The notes: a model not told the origin generated them from the letters alone. A stretch of DNA of 64,000 nt from Hyphomonadaceae bacterium UKL13-1 (GCA_001602435.1 CP012156.1:2376001-2440000); one strand, 5' to 3'. Numbered from the stretch's first letter, positions 52,302 to 61,937 are shown. Translations and numbers: made by a program.

Positions 52302-52982
52302 TCACCGGATCCAACGGATCACATCCAATAAGGTGGCCAGAGCACTGGCAACATAAGTCCCGGCCGCGGCCTTCAGCACCTGACGGGCGCTAGCGAGATC
52401 GTCTTCGTGCAAGAAACCGCCATGCTCCAAAACAGGTAGGGCGCGCTTAAAGCTGGCGTCGATTTCCATTGGCAAGGTCAGCACATGCATCAACACCCGC
52501 CCGCTCATCAGCACGACAAGCGCCCCGATTTGTAGCATGGCGATGACGGGTGACTTAATGAGAATGCCAATCAACGGAATGGAGATCAGCATCCAGAAGG
52601 CCACCTTGTCGAGGCCTGCCAGCCCCCCTGCCCATTTGGTGCGTGTCACTAAGAACGGATCACCATCACGGTGCTGGACGGCGTGGCCAACTTCATGGGC
52701 AGCGACTGCCACAGCCGTGACCGAGCGGCCGTGAAAATTGCTGGGCGACAGCCGCACAACCCGGGCGATCGGATCATAATGATCCGTTCCAGGCGGTGTT
52801 TCTTCCAAGCCAACATCGGCCAAGCCTGCTTCATCGAGCAAGTGACGGGCAAGTTCGCCCCCGCTGCCGGGGAAATCCGGTCTGTCGGTGGCGTGGCGCG
52901 CCATAACGCTCTTGACCCAATATTGAGGGCCGAAAATCAAGGCCAAAAGTGCTAGAATTCCAAGGATGATCAAGATTGGCAT
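52302..52982 (-). CDS. Zinc metallopeptidase, YugP family
   Basis: The 226-residue membrane protein starts with a hydrophobic helix (LIILGILALLALIFGP), and then carries the HExxH zinc motif in AVAVAAHEVGHAVQHRDG, followed by more membrane segments (MLISIPLIGILI, MLQIGALVVLM). The YugP/Zn_peptidase_2 family has no defined substrate; it faces the membrane. The gene stands alone between the M24 peptidase and telA operons. Confidence 0.88.
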   Translation of the reverse strand: MPILIILGILALLALIFGPQYWVKSVMARHATDRPDFPGSGGELARHLLDEAGLADVGLEETPPGTDHYDPIARVVRLSPSNFHGRSVTAVAVAAHEVGHAVQHRDGDPFLVTRTKWAGGLAGLDKVAFWMLISIPLIGILIKSPVIAMLQIGALVVLMSGRVLMHVLTLPMEIDASFKRALPVLEHGGFLHEDDLASARQVLKAAAGTYVASALATLLDVIRWIR

Positions 52983-53102
52983 GGTCTCAATCTAGAGCAA
53001 ACGGCTCAAATTGGAAATCACGCTTATTGTGCCGGAATTTCTCGGTTCATGCCGGTGAAAGCCCAATCGAACGAGCCTTTTCAATCAGTGCGTGAAGTGA
53101 CC

Positions 53103-53142
53103 GCGCAGCACCAGCTGCGCACCGAGTGGTGCGCGAACCCTT
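53103..53142. repeat. Diverged relative of the double-palindrome repeat
   Basis: GCGCAGC-ACCA-GCTGCGC at 53103-53120 keeps the arm and loop geometry of the other copies (GCGCAAC-ACGA-GTTGCGC). It is preceded by GTGACC, similar to the GGACC flank of copy A, and followed by a worn second half (GGTGCGCGAACCC). Confidence 0.5.
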
Positions 53143-53155
53143 CAAGATACCCCCC

Positions 53156-53815
53156 TCACCTCGGGGCCAGATCATCCTTTAAGGCGCGGTCCAAAAGTTC
53201 GATATCCAGATCGACCGAGGCTAAGTCCGGCTCCACCACAGCGCGTTCAAAGCTGGCGAAAGCCTCTTGCAGGCGAGCTAAAGTCTGGTCGATTTCAGCC
53301 AAGCGGGCCTGGCCGGCATGGGCCTCTAATTTTAAGCGGTCTGAAACCAGATCGCCCGTAGCAGGCAGATAATAAGTGAAGAAGCGCAGAATGGGGTTCA
53401 GCTTTTCTGGCTGGCTCGCCACCGTATCCAAAATCGTCAGCCCGTGGCGCACCAAAGCGTCGAGGACATGGCCCACTTCCAGTGGCACGGCGGGGATTGC
53501 GGCGCGGATGCTCATCAAATGCTGGTGTGCCTCGACCATGAGCGCGTGGCGGGGGTCATCATCTTCGGGGTCCAGCTCAGGCGGGCTGGCCGCTTCTGAA
53601 GCGGCTTTGCCCTTGAACAGGCGCGGTAAACCAACTGTTAGAAAGCCATAGAGCGACAGCGCCACCAGCCCTGCCACAATTGGCCCGGAGCGCACTTCCA
53701 CGAGGAGCGCGCCGCCAACAGCCAAGGAAGCGGCCATCGAGCCAAAAATAACCCACCACGATGTCCCGGCCCCGCCGCGGCGGGGCTTGTTCGGGTTAGA
53801 CGGCGGCTTTGCCAT
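53156..53815 (-). CDS. XpaC-like protein (5-bromo-4-chloroindolyl phosphate hydrolysis family), first copy
   Basis: A 219-residue membrane-associated protein with hydrophobic N-terminal segments (WWVIFGSMAASLAVGGALLVEVRSG, GLVALSLYGFLTVGL) and a helical domain with FTYYLPATGDLVSDR and IDQTLARLQEAFASFERAV. It closely resembles the next gene product and follows it by 3 bases, so the pair arose by duplication. XpaC-type proteins are found beside telA, as here; their role is unknown. Confidence 0.78.
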   Translation of the reverse strand: MAKPPSNPNKPRRGGAGTSWWVIFGSMAASLAVGGALLVEVRSGPIVAGLVALSLYGFLTVGLPRLFKGKAASEAASPPELDPEDDDPRHALMVEAHQHLMSIRAAIPAVPLEVGHVLDALVRHGLTILDTVASQPEKLNPILRFFTYYLPATGDLVSDRLKLEAHAGQARLAEIDQTLARLQEAFASFERAVVEPDLASVDLDIELLDRALKDDLAPR

Positions 53816-53818
53816 CTC

Positions 53819-54568
53819 TTAGCCCTTTGTCTTGTGGGCGAATTCGTCGTCTAGGGATTGATCGAGCAGGCGCATATCAATCTCGAGGCTGCGGGCATCA
53901 TGGCCGCGTAGTCGACTGGCGAAGTCAGTATAGGCAAGATCGAGCTTGCCAATCATGGTATCAATTTCAGCCAAGCGCGTGGGATCTGCGCCACCTGCCA
54001 CCGCGCCACGCGCGCCCAATAGATCGGCTGTTGCGGGCAGATAATAGGTGAAAAGACGCTGGACATCGGACAGTTTCGACGGGTCGTGTCGGAGACCCAT
54101 TTCGACTTCCTTCACGCGTGCGACCATATTGCGCAAGCGCGCGCCGAGTTCACCCTCCGCCACACCGGCTGCAGCCTCTAGCCGCACCAGCGAAGGTTTG
54201 GCATCGGCAATCACGGCTTGATGCAGCTTAGGCGGTGCTTCAGGTTCGGGCAAAGCCTCGCCATTGGCCCGAGCCCGCGCCGCAGCTTCAGATTCGCCGC
54301 CCTGACGACGCGGCCGACCATCCTCGTCCTCATCGTCATAATCATCGGTACCGTCGTAACCCCACAAATCATCCACGGTGTCACGCTTGCCACCAAAGAA
54401 GCCAAGCGAGCCACCAGCGGCAAAGAACAGGCCGAATCCTACCCACGGATTGAAGTTACAAATGGCCCAGATGAAGAACCAGAACGCAATCACACCGAAG
54501 GATTGAGGCGACCGGATGCGAACGGCGAACTCCTCTTTCATCCAGTCTTTCGAGCGGCGACGGGACAT
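53819..54568 (-). CDS. XpaC-like protein, second copy
   Basis: The 249 residues have a membrane segment FGVIAFWFFIWAICNFNPWVG with GFGLFFAAGGSLGFFGG, a long acidic/Gly-Glu-rich linker (DDYDDEDEDGRPRRQGG), and a C-terminal domain with FTYYLPATADLLGARG and IDTMIGKLDLAYTDFASRL that aligns with its neighbour. It lies 3 bases after telA and is translated with it. Confidence 0.78.
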   Translation of the reverse strand: MSRRRSKDWMKEEFAVRIRSPQSFGVIAFWFFIWAICNFNPWVGFGLFFAAGGSLGFFGGKRDTVDDLWGYDGTDDYDDEDEDGRPRRQGGESEAAARARANGEALPEPEAPPKLHQAVIADAKPSLVRLEAAAGVAEGELGARLRNMVARVKEVEMGLRHDPSKLSDVQRLFTYYLPATADLLGARGAVAGGADPTRLAEIDTMIGKLDLAYTDFASRLRGHDARSLEIDMRLLDQSLDDEFAHKTKG

Positions 54569-54571
54569 GAA

Positions 54572-55678
54572 TTAGGTCACGCGCCCTTGCACCAAAGCTT
54601 GCCGCAATTCTTGGGTCATTTCATCCATGCGCTTTTCGACCATGGCGCGCTTCTGACGGCCTTCCTCTTGCGTCGAAAGAACCCCTGAGATCGTGTCGAT
54701 CAAGTCGCGATTGGCTTGTTCCAAGGTTTCCAAGTCCACGATCCCGCGCTGAGATTGCTCTTCAATCGCGATGGCTTGCTCTTTCATCATCGAGGACGTT
54801 TGGCGCAGCATCTCATTGGTGGCATCGGTCACAGCCTTTTGCATGGCCAATGCGTCTTCTTGGCGGCGCAGCCCCAAGAGCAGCACCATCTTCTGCTTCC
54901 ACAAGGGGATGGTCAGGCGGGTTGAAGCCTGCAAGCTTTCGACCAAGGTTTCATCGCCAGCTTGCACAATGCGGATTTGCGGCAATTGTTGAATGCCGAT
55001 CTGGCGGGCCTGCCTCAGATAGAAGATGCGCTTTTCCAAGCGCTCCATCGCTTGCTGGGCGTCACGATAGGCTTGCGCCTCAATCAGGCCGTCGCCCGTC
55101 AGCAAGGCTTCGTCTGCAATGGTCTTCAACTCTGGCAAGCGCGTGGCTTTGATCTCGGCAGCAAAAGCCTCGCCTGCTTCAATATAGGCGCTGAGCTGGG
55201 CGATGGAGGCGGCTGTCTGCTCATGCAGATCGTCCATCACCGCAATGTCGCGGCGAAGGCCGTCTTTGCGCTTTTCCAATTGAATGCCGATGGCATCAAT
55301 CTGGCTGGCAACGTCTTCAAACTTGCCTTTGAATTTTTCGATCTCGGCTTTAGCACCACCAAACAATTTGCCGAAGAAGCCCTTCTTCTGCATGGCAGCG
55401 GGATCAAGGCCCTTGGCTTTGGCGATGATGTCGGTCAACAGGCGACCGGTGTCGCCCAATTCGCGGTTCTGCGTCTGAGCCAGAATTCGGTCGGCATAAG
55501 CGACGACATTACGCTGTGCATTATCGCCGAATGTGGCGATTGAGGCCCGGTCGTCTAGAGATAACTGGCCGCGAATCCGGGTTAAATCCTTGGACTCAAC
55601 CTTGATCTCAGGCAGCACGGCTTCTGCCGACACCGTATCGACGACAGGTGTTTTGGTGGCATTTGCATCATCACTCAT
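54572..55678 (-). CDS. telA: TelA family protein (toxic anion resistance)
   Basis: TelA proteins, first named for tellurite resistance, are cytoplasmic, largely alpha-helical. The 368 residues have KGLDPAAMQKKGFFGKLFGGAK and the conserved LPQIRIVQAGDETLVESLQASTRLTIPLWKQKM segment. It leads the operon telA-xpaC-xpaC, an arrangement seen in many bacteria. The function is probably envelope stress related. Confidence 0.88.
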   Translation of the reverse strand: MSDDANATKTPVVDTVSAEAVLPEIKVESKDLTRIRGQLSLDDRASIATFGDNAQRNVVAYADRILAQTQNRELGDTGRLLTDIIAKAKGLDPAAMQKKGFFGKLFGGAKAEIEKFKGKFEDVASQIDAIGIQLEKRKDGLRRDIAVMDDLHEQTAASIAQLSAYIEAGEAFAAEIKATRLPELKTIADEALLTGDGLIEAQAYRDAQQAMERLEKRIFYLRQARQIGIQQLPQIRIVQAGDETLVESLQASTRLTIPLWKQKMVLLLGLRRQEDALAMQKAVTDATNEMLRQTSSMMKEQAIAIEEQSQRGIVDLETLEQANRDLIDTISGVLSTQEEGRQKRAMVEKRMDEMTQELRQALVQGRVT

Positions 55679-55886
55679 TGGCCTAAAGCCTCCCCATCAA
55701 CCTTGGTCTGTACAATTCGCCCATCGGGTTGAGACCCGCTTATTTAAGAGCATTGCCTTGCTTTCGCACTAGGCAAGCGGAATTTTTGCAGTTCCGATTG
55801 TCGCAATGAACTTAAAGGGTGCTGAATTGATGCCGAAAAGCGCATGGTGTCCTATCAAATAGCAGCCGAAGACAGCACAGGGCGGC

Positions 55887-56999
55887 CTATGACCGGCTGA
55901 GTTGCAGGGGTTGGCTAAGGCCTTCAACGACCCGCCCATCCAACCCCAGCAGGGTGCGCTTGCGATCACCTTGCCGTTTTAGGCCCCAATCAAAGAAGAT
56001 CGAAGCTGCGGCAACAGCGGCTGCCAAAGGCTTAGGCTCAACCACGTTGCGCCGCGACGAAGTCGGGTTTCCAATTAGCCCGCCAAATGTGCTCGACCGA
56101 ACAGGCAGACTTAAGGCGATAAGGCCGCAGCCCGGCAATGCTTGTGGCATTGCCCCTTGAGGACCCGCTAAAAGTGCCAAGGCCCCGCCATCGGGCACGC
56201 CATTCACAATCCGTGCATTTTCTTCTAGTGGGGTCGGTGAAAGCACGAAGGCTGCCATAACGCGCCCGTCGCGCGTGTTCGCCACTTCTGAATTGCTTGA
56301 CCCCCAACCTGCTAGGCTAAGCGCCATCCACGCCCCTTCTCCATGGCCAGCCACGCCGACACGCGACGCATCCACGCGATTGGCGCGGGGGCCCAAAACT
56401 TGGGCCGCCTCAGACGACATATCGATCAAGAAACGGGCTTCAGCAAGATTTGGGGGGCGTAATTGCGGGGAATTGGCGATCAATTTTGTGCCGTGGCCGG
56501 CCTTCAGCGCGACCGCCCGCGGATCATCCAACGCAATCACGAAATAGCCGCTAGCAGCCAATGCACCGATCAAGGGATCATACATGGCACCTTTACACCC
56601 TGCATCCGGGCAGAAGATGATCAGCGGCATGCGGTCAAACACGGTCACCGGATACGCGATACGGGTATGACACATATTGCCATCCGGCGCGCGGATCGAA
56701 AAGTCACGCATGCGGGCGGCAACCACGCCGGTAGAGGCTTCATAGACGATCTCAAAGCTATCCCGACCCCGATTGAGCCAGGTCATCGGATTGAAACCGC
56801 GTTCGGTATTCTTTGGTGTGCCCCGTGACTGCGACCAAGCAGAGCTTGCGCCAAAGCTTGAGAGGCCTGCTGCGCAGACACCGGGCCAAACTAAGCCGCG
56901 CATCATATCCCGTCGCCGGAGGCTACAGGATGTGTATTCGGCGGCCGTTTCGCCTGTGCACTTGGACGTAATCGTGTTCAAAGTCTCATCGTCCATCAT
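55887..56999 (-). CDS. Alpha/beta hydrolase-like protein lacking the nucleophile serine
   Basis: A 370-residue protein with an N-terminal SLRRRDMMRGL and hydrophobic stretch that looks like a Tat signal, and an alpha/beta hydrolase fold resembling dienelactone or PAF-acetylhydrolase-like enzymes: MPLIIFCPDAGCKGAMYD, ASGYFVIALDDPR, and VGVAGHGEGAWMALSLAG. The nucleophile position of GxSxG is Gly220 in GHGEG. Other active-site candidates are not obvious. The start is uncertain; ATG 56999 follows GAGA. Function unknown; it may be catalytically inactive. Confidence 0.6.
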   Translation of the reverse strand: MMDDETLNTITSKCTGETAAEYTSCSLRRRDMMRGLVWPGVCAAGLSSFGASSAWSQSRGTPKNTERGFNPMTWLNRGRDSFEIVYEASTGVVAARMRDFSIRAPDGNMCHTRIAYPVTVFDRMPLIIFCPDAGCKGAMYDPLIGALAASGYFVIALDDPRAVALKAGHGTKLIANSPQLRPPNLAEARFLIDMSSEAAQVLGPRANRVDASRVGVAGHGEGAWMALSLAGWGSSNSEVANTRDGRVMAAFVLSPTPLEENARIVNGVPDGGALALLAGPQGAMPQALPGCGLIALSLPVRSSTFGGLIGNPTSSRRNVVEPKPLAAAVAAASIFFDWGLKRQGDRKRTLLGLDGRVVEGLSQPLQLSRS

Positions 57000-57323
57000 G
57001 GATCTCAATCTGCCCTCTGTAGACGTAACAACGTCGGCTCGCTTTGTTTCCACAAGCCATTTTGACCTAACACAGGCCCATTGTGTGGCCACTCTGGTCA
57101 ACTGGTCAATTGCCATCTAGCCAAACGCGTGATTTTGCGCTCAATTAGTTGTGAACAAGACGAGAGGGCCAATCAACCAACCGACAATTGTCAACTGAAT
57201 AAGGTTAAAGCATGACAAGATTCAAAGTCATGCTAAGTCCACTCTGCAAGGCACAAAAATCAGCCGCGTGTGCTCCCTCCCCCGCCACACTCTGTGGTGC
57301 ACAGAAGCAAAGATGCTCGAACC

Positions 57324-58796
57324 ATGACCAAAAAAAGAAACGCCATCCGCTACAGTCTATCGCTTGCCATTTTGGCCGCCATCTCTACCCCGGCCGCCGC
57401 CCAGACGCTGCCAGAAGCCGTCACCATGGCGCTGCAAACCAATCCCGGCCTTGAAAGTCAGCGCGCCAACTTGCGCGCGCTTGGCCAGAGGCGGGTGCAA
57501 GCAGTTGCTCAAAGACGCATGCAAATTGGCGGTGAGGCCACTTATGGCCAGCAGGAATCCTGGACCCGGTCCATCAGTTCAACCGGTGTGATCTCCAGCC
57601 GTCTGGCCTCAGACACGACCCCAACGACTTACGGCATTTCCGCGTCACAGCCGATTTGGCTCGCTGGCCGGGTAAAGGCCGCGATGAGCCTCGCTGAAGC
57701 TCAGATCGCCCAAGCCGATGCACGTTTGGCTGGCAGTGAATTGGCTGTCATGCGCGATGTGGTCATCGCCTATGCCGATCTGCGTCGAGACTTGCGCGCG
57801 GTGGAAATTCGCCGCCAGAACCTGGCCGCCCTTAACCGTCAGCTAGAAGCGGTGCGTGTGCGCTTTGATGTTGGCGATGTCACCAAGACCGATGTCGCCC
57901 AAGTCGAAGCCCGCCAAGCGGCGAGCAAGACGGCGCTAGCCGCTGCCGAAGCGGCAGTCGACGCTAGCCGGTCCGCGATTGAGCGGTTGATTGGGCAAGC
58001 GCCCACCGATCTGACACCAGAGATCAAAGAAGTGGTCGGCCCTGCCAGCCTCGATCAAGCGCTCGTATTAGCGCGGGCGAACAATCCAGACCTTGCCGCC
58101 ATCCGCTTGGGCGAGACAATTGCGATGGCCGGGGCCAAAGTGATTGAGGCAGAAAACCGGCCCAAGATCACCATTCAAGCCAGCCAAGCTTGGGCTGTGG
58201 ATTCAAACTTTGACGGCAATCGAAGCGGCAACACGGCCGTCACCGCACGGCTGTCGGTACCCATCTTCACAGGTGGTCTCGCCAGTTCGCGGATAACCGA
58301 GGCTTTGGGCAATGCCAATGCCGCCCGCTTCTCAGCCGTCGACGGCGAACGGCAAATTTCTGAACGAACGACCAATGCTTGGCACCAAGCCCGTGTGGCC
58401 CGTATCGCAGTTAGCGCTTCCGCTGAGCAGGTCAAAGCCGCCCAGATTGCCTTTGAAGGGGCAGAACTTGAACAATCGGTTGGGCTCCGGACGACCCTCG
58501 ATGTGCTGATTCAGCAGCAGGAATTGTTAGAGGCTCAATTGGCGCAAGCCCGGGCCGTGCATGACTTGCAAGCGGCCACCATTGCCCTATCGGCCATCAC
58601 CGGCATTTTGAAACCCTCAGACCTAGAGGCTACCAGTGCGAGCGTTAAAAAGACTGGGCTTCCTTGGCTAACACCGCCTGAAGTGCCGTTGGCAGCGGTC
58701 GAAACAGCCTTGAGCATCGTGCCACTCCCGAGCCAAGTTTCGGTGAAAGCAGCGGAACGTGCGGGTGGCCGGCCAAAGCCTGCAGCCAAGCGCTAG
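57324..58796 (+). CDS. tolC: TolC family outer membrane protein
   Basis: The 490-residue protein has a signal peptide (NAIRYSLSLAILAAISTPAAA, cleaved before QTLPEAV) and duplicated helical/strand halves typical of TolC channels: LPEAVTMALQTNPGLESQ at the start and SLDQALVLARANNPDLAAIR in the middle, each opening a repeat. It forms the outer-membrane duct for type I secretion and efflux. No pump genes are beside it. ATG 57324 is used; the ORF's earlier start adds 18 non-signal residues. Confidence 0.88.
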   Translation: MTKKRNAIRYSLSLAILAAISTPAAAQTLPEAVTMALQTNPGLESQRANLRALGQRRVQAVAQRRMQIGGEATYGQQESWTRSISSTGVISSRLASDTTPTTYGISASQPIWLAGRVKAAMSLAEAQIAQADARLAGSELAVMRDVVIAYADLRRDLRAVEIRRQNLAALNRQLEAVRVRFDVGDVTKTDVAQVEARQAASKTALAAAEAAVDASRSAIERLIGQAPTDLTPEIKEVVGPASLDQALVLARANNPDLAAIRLGETIAMAGAKVIEAENRPKITIQASQAWAVDSNFDGNRSGNTAVTARLSVPIFTGGLASSRITEALGNANAARFSAVDGERQISERTTNAWHQARVARIAVSASAEQVKAAQIAFEGAELEQSVGLRTTLDVLIQQQELLEAQLAQARAVHDLQAATIALSAITGILKPSDLEATSASVKKTGLPWLTPPEVPLAAVETALSIVPLPSQVSVKAAERAGGRPKPAAKR

Positions 58797-58851
58797 CGAC
58801 GATCGGGGGGCAAATTAGGACTTCTCTTTTCAGGGAAAACAGGTCAGAGGT

Positions 58852-59940
58852 ATGCGGATGGTCCACTCGATCCACCCTGAACCCTTGCTTGATGCCACCG
58901 TCAGTCCGGCTGAAGATGCGCTTAGCCTGCTGCATGCAACGGCCTGCAAGATTGACGAAATGGGCGGCTTGTCGTGGGTAGACCCTGTCAAAGCGGCGGT
59001 TTTTCTGCAAGTGGATCGACCGCCCGCCCATTTTGATGAACTCGATTTAGCGGTCGAAGGTGCAGCTTTCCAAGCACTGCGTCGCGGTCATCCCGTGACG
59101 ATCCGCCGCCCCAGCAATCTGGAAGTCATCGCAAATGTTGCGCACCAGATCATTGTGTTCCGCGAGATCATGGCCCTTGCTCCGGAATATGTCCCGCCTA
59201 TCCCGCGGGCTGCCAATGATCCTGAAACGATGATGCTGAAGTCGGCTTTGGCGGATAACCGTATGTGCCTATTCCGTCAGCCCATCATCTCAACAGCCGA
59301 TAATCAAGTCGTGCGGTGGGAGTGTTTATCGCGCCTCATCCAAGTTGATGGGCGGGTTGTCGCGCCAATCGACTTTATCCCCGCAGCAGAGCGTGCTGGC
59401 TTGGTTGGGGAATTGGATATCGAAACCCTGAACCTCGCTTTGAGTGCCTTGACGCGCGAAGATACGATCAAGTTGGCGATCAATGTGTCGGCCGGCACGA
59501 TTGCGGATTCGTCAGCTTGTCGCGATTATCTCGACATTCTGAGCTACAATCAGGCTATCTCTGACCGACTAACGGTCGAGATCACAGAGTCGATTGCGAT
59601 CCATGATTTGGATGCCGCCGCGAGATTTGGGCACTCTGTTCGCGCGGCGGGTGCCCGCCTGGCTTTGGATGATTTTGGCGAAGGCCACACATCGTTCCGC
59701 TCGATCCGCGCCCTACCCCTTGATGAGATCAAGATCGACGGCGCCTATGTGAAGAACATTGAATCGCGAGAAGATAGTCGCGCTTTTGTGGTTGCAATTG
59801 ATCAGCTTGCCCGTGGCCTCGGCATGGAAACCGTGGCTGAACGTGTGGAAACAGCGGAAGAGGCCGAAGCCCTGCGTGAGATTGGCGTGATCGGCCAGCA
59901 GGGTTATTTTTACGGCAGACCGCGCTCTTCTGGAAAATGA
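58852..59940 (+). CDS. EAL-domain cyclic-di-GMP phosphodiesterase-like protein
   Basis: The 362-residue protein has an uncharacterised N-terminal part (1-135) and an EAL domain. The signature is WECLSRL, that is ECL instead of EAL; KLAINVSAGT, VEITES, ALDDFGEGHTSF, DEIKIDG and VAERVET are retained, as is QQGYFYGRP near the end. The main metal ligands look present, so phosphodiesterase activity is plausible. No GGDEF or membrane part is seen. Confidence 0.82.
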   Translation: MRMVHSIHPEPLLDATVSPAEDALSLLHATACKIDEMGGLSWVDPVKAAVFLQVDRPPAHFDELDLAVEGAAFQALRRGHPVTIRRPSNLEVIANVAHQIIVFREIMALAPEYVPPIPRAANDPETMMLKSALADNRMCLFRQPIISTADNQVVRWECLSRLIQVDGRVVAPIDFIPAAERAGLVGELDIETLNLALSALTREDTIKLAINVSAGTIADSSACRDYLDILSYNQAISDRLTVEITESIAIHDLDAAARFGHSVRAAGARLALDDFGEGHTSFRSIRALPLDEIKIDGAYVKNIESREDSRAFVVAIDQLARGLGMETVAERVETAEEAEALREIGVIGQQGYFYGRPRSSGK

Positions 59941-60069
59941 TATCCCCATTTTGGGGATGTAAGCTCTCAAATTAGAAAAATACTGCGCAGACAGGGCTAA
60001 AATTAGCCTTTGCCTTCTGCCGCGCGTGCGCTATGTCATGCTGCATATGCGAAATCAGAGAGTCTCACC

Positions 60070-61749
60070 ATGAACGCTTCCACGCCAATGCTCCACTTGG
60101 ACCTATCCCCTCAGACCGTTCCTGCCTTGTTAGGTGATAGTGCGGCAGCCTTAGCGCCCATTAAGACGGCGGCATTGGCCTTTGTGCGCAAGCGCGTGGC
60201 CCCCACTGGCAAGATTGACCGGAAGCTGATCGACCAAGAGCAGCACATCGTGCACGGGCTTGCTTGGGTCGCGACCTATGTTGAGACCCTGCGCGAAGTG
60301 GCCAATTGGGCTGTGAAACTTCAAGAGGAAGGTTTGTTTGGCGAAACAGAATCCGCCCTCTCCTGCCTCTTATTCTCCAGCTATCTGGGTGACCTAAAGG
60401 GCGGGATTTCCATGAATCAGGCCGAAACCATTCGCCCCGCCGAATTGGGCCTTGAAGCCATTGTGGAAGAGGCCTTGTCGGGCCCTGCTAGTGCTGCGCT
60501 GTTGGCGGCCGCAACGCAAGAACTCAAAACCCGCACCGCCGATCTTGTCGCCCAGGCCCAAGGCAAGGGCACGATTGAAGTCACAGGTCTGGACGAAACC
60601 TATGAAATGGTGCGCGACACCTTCCGCCGCTTTGGCCAAGAAAAAGTCGCCCCCTTTGCGCACGGCTGGCACTTGCGCGACGAATTGATCCCGATGTCCG
60701 TACTGACAGAGATGGCCGATCTGGGCGTCTTTGGCCTGACCATCCCGGAAGAGTTTGGCGGATCTGGCATGGGCAAGACCGCCATGTGTGTCGTCTCGGA
60801 AGAATTGTCACGCGCCTATATTGGTGTGGGTTCACTTGGCACCCGCTCGGAGATCGCAGCAGAACTCATTCTGACGGGCGGCACAGATGACCAGAAAAAC
60901 TACTGGTTGCCTCGGATTGCTTCGGCGGAGACCCTGCCGACCGCTGTTTTCACAGAGCCGAATACCGGTTCAGACCTTGGGGCTTTGCGCACGCGTGGCG
61001 AAAACAAGGGCAGCCATTGGGAAATCACCGGTAATAAAACCTGGATCACACACGCGGCGCGTGCCGACATGATGACCCTGCTGGCCCGCACCAAGCCTGA
61101 GACGGATAATTTCTCCGGCCTGTCGATGTTTTTGGCTCCCAAGCCACGTGGAACCGATGAAACGCCCTTCCCCGCAGACGGCATGACGGGCGGCGAGATT
61201 GAGGTTTTGGGCTATCGCGGCATGAAGGAATATGAGTTGGGCTTTGACGCGTTCAAAGTTCCAGCTGAGAACCTGTTGGGTGGCGTTGAAGGCATGGGCT
61301 TCAAGCATTTGATGGCCACCTTTGAAAGCGCGCGCATCCAAACCGCCGCACGCGCCATCGGCGTGGCGCAAAACGCCCTCGATCTGGGCCTTAGCTATGC
61401 GCTCGACCGGCAACAATTCGGGGCTGCGATCTTTGTGTTCCCGCGTGTGCACAATAAGCTGGTGCAGATGGCAGCAGAAATCTTGGGCGCGCGGCAATTG
61501 ACCTATTTTGCGGCCCGTCAAAAGGATGAAGACAAGCGCTGTGACTTGGAAGCCGGCATGGCGAAACTTCTGGCCGCACGTGTGGCTTGGGCGGCAGCCG
61601 ACAACGCTCTGCAAATCCATGGCGGCAACGGCTTTGCGCTGGAATATCCCGTCAGCCGCGTGTTGGCAGACGCGCGCATCCTGAACATCTTTGAAGGGGC
61701 CGGCGAAATCCAAGCCCAAGTGATCGCCCGTCGCCTGCTTGAAGAGTAA
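60070..61749 (+). CDS. Acyl-CoA dehydrogenase, long form
   Basis: A 559-residue FAD enzyme, longer than the 380-residue type because of an N-terminal helical extension (about 1-180) containing GGISMNQAETIRPAELGL. The catalytic part has LTIPEEFGGSGMGKTAMCVV, FTEPNTGSDLGALRT, HWEITGNKTWITHAARADM and IHGGNGFALEYPVSRVLADARILNIFEGAGEIQAQ with the catalytic base region. The start at 60070 lies 60 bases into the open frame; the ATG at 60010 adds residues unlike the family. It is followed by a strong terminator. Confidence 0.88.
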   Translation: MNASTPMLHLDLSPQTVPALLGDSAAALAPIKTAALAFVRKRVAPTGKIDRKLIDQEQHIVHGLAWVATYVETLREVANWAVKLQEEGLFGETESALSCLLFSSYLGDLKGGISMNQAETIRPAELGLEAIVEEALSGPASAALLAAATQELKTRTADLVAQAQGKGTIEVTGLDETYEMVRDTFRRFGQEKVAPFAHGWHLRDELIPMSVLTEMADLGVFGLTIPEEFGGSGMGKTAMCVVSEELSRAYIGVGSLGTRSEIAAELILTGGTDDQKNYWLPRIASAETLPTAVFTEPNTGSDLGALRTRGENKGSHWEITGNKTWITHAARADMMTLLARTKPETDNFSGLSMFLAPKPRGTDETPFPADGMTGGEIEVLGYRGMKEYELGFDAFKVPAENLLGGVEGMGFKHLMATFESARIQTAARAIGVAQNALDLGLSYALDRQQFGAAIFVFPRVHNKLVQMAAEILGARQLTYFAARQKDEDKRCDLEAGMAKLLAARVAWAAADNALQIHGGNGFALEYPVSRVLADARILNIFEGAGEIQAQVIARRLLEE

Positions 61750-61771
61750 GCGCCACCACCCATATTTAAGA

Positions 61772-61808
61772 AAAAAGCCGCGTCCTCATGTGAGGGCGCG
61801 GCTTTTTT
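61772..61808 (+). terminator. Rho-independent terminator of the acyl-CoA dehydrogenase gene
   Basis: AAAAAGCCGCGTCCTCA pairs with TGAGGGCGCGGCTTTTTT around TG, with one internal mismatch, and is followed by T residues. Confidence 0.9.
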
Positions 61809-61911
61809 GTTGGTTTCTGAGAAGAAATGTGCATTAAATCTCGACGTCTCCTTTGGCGCGTACTGAGTATCGCCCTTCTGGGAGACAAACCAAAGTGCGT
61901 ATGAAAATCAA

Positions 61912-61937
61912 AAAAGGCACCCGTGAAGGTGCCTTTT
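61912..61937. terminator. Second terminator-like hairpin upstream of the Abi gene
   Basis: Perfect 10-base arms AAAAGGCACC and GGTGCCTTTT flank CGTGAA. Between it and the previous terminator there are only about 100 bases, with a possible 25-codon frame at 61827-61904 (MCIKSRRLLWRV..., SD-like GAGAAG) and GTCTCC/GGAGAC complementarity, so a short transcript is possible. Confidence 0.6.
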
